5,287 nt of DNA, from the NCBI GenBank assembly GCA_021157645.1, contig JAGGWC010000147.1:1-5287 (forward strand), read 5' to 3'. The stretch comes from Candidatus Cloacimonadota bacterium (lineage in GTDB: Bacteria > Cloacimonadota > Cloacimonadia > Cloacimonadales > TCS61). Position 1 is the stretch's first letter. Each line of letters starts with the position of its first letter. The position numbers were made by a program, and so were the translations under genes. The notes under the pieces are model-generated. The model worked only from the letters and a program-made list of their open reading frames with translations. It ran no database searches and was not told the DNA's origin. Positions 5,207 to 5,287 of the stretch are shown piece after piece.

Positions 5207-5287
5207 AAAAATATATACCAAATTCCTTAACTCTTCTCAGGGTTATTCTTGTCCCGATTTTCTTCTGGCTTGTATATTATTCTAACA
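5203..5287 (+). CDS. pgsA: CDP-diacylglycerol-glycerol-3-phosphate 3-phosphatidyltransferase, N-terminus only
   Basis: Only 28 codons are present before the right edge. They read MKKYIPNSLTLLRVILVPIF (1-20) and then FWLVYYSN. The PNxLTLLRxxLxPxF pattern at the very start, running into a hydrophobic helix, is characteristic of PgsA, the CDP-alcohol phosphatidyltransferase that makes phosphatidylglycerol phosphate in the inner membrane. Its catalytic Asp-rich motif lies outside the window, so other CDP-alcohol phosphatidyltransferases cannot be fully excluded. The ATG overlaps the stop of the FtsX-like gene by four bases (ATGA), with AAGAG about ten bases upstream, so it is probably translated from the same message. 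Confidence 0.8.
   Translation, partial: MKKYIPNSLTLLRVILVPIFFWLVYYSN

Overview
The window is an AT-rich (about one-third G+C by eye) piece of bacterial chromosome, densely packed with housekeeping genes. It has no phage, transposon, CRISPR, tRNA or rRNA signal that I can see. The gene set (a phosphate butyryltransferase-like enzyme, a membrane-anchored M23 peptidase, an FtsEX-like pair, phosphatidylglycerol-phosphate synthase) suggests an anaerobic or fermentative, probably diderm bacterium. A lineage such as Cloacimonadota or a related candidate phylum would fit, but this is a low-confidence guess from content and style only; no marker gene settles it.

Layout: bases 1-433 hold the 5' part of a minus-strand Ptb-like gene that runs off the left edge. 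A 176-bp divergent intergenic region (434-609) carries a plausible Ptb promoter and an imperfect palindrome. Everything to its right is on the plus strand. The first block is an M23 metallopeptidase (610-1548), xseB (1575-1796) and ispA (1793-2689, ATGA overlap with xseB). A strong hairpin (2711-2735) follows. The second block is dut (2756-3193), a TrmN6/YfiC-like methyltransferase (3206-3817), a degenerate FtsE-like ATP-binding protein (3810-4427), an FtsX-like membrane protein (4424-5206) and the first 28 codons of pgsA (5203 to the right edge). The last four genes overlap by 8, 4 and 4 bp, so they are very likely one translationally coupled transcript.

Functionally the cluster mixes envelope building and remodelling (isoprenoid carrier precursor, phospholipid synthesis, peptidoglycan hydrolase, FtsEX-like regulator) with nucleic-acid upkeep (exonuclease VII small subunit, dUTPase, tRNA methylation). 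The most notable item is the FtsE-like protein. It keeps the overall ABC layout in one uninterrupted frame, yet every catalytic motif is altered (Walker A Lys to Arg, LSGGE to LSSSS, catalytic Glu to Asp, H-loop His to Ser, no clear Q-loop Gln). Its FtsX-like partner is intact and tightly coupled to it. A coiled-coil M23 peptidase with a full set of metal and catalytic residues sits in the same neighbourhood, which raises the possibility of an unusual FtsEX-peptidoglycan hydrolase module that signals with little or no ATP hydrolysis.

Two gene starts need care. For dut, the longest frame begins at a TTG inside the hairpin, but the real start is ATG 2756. For the FtsE-like gene, the longest frame begins at TTG 3795, but the real start is ATG 3810. 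Both real starts have good ribosome binding sites.
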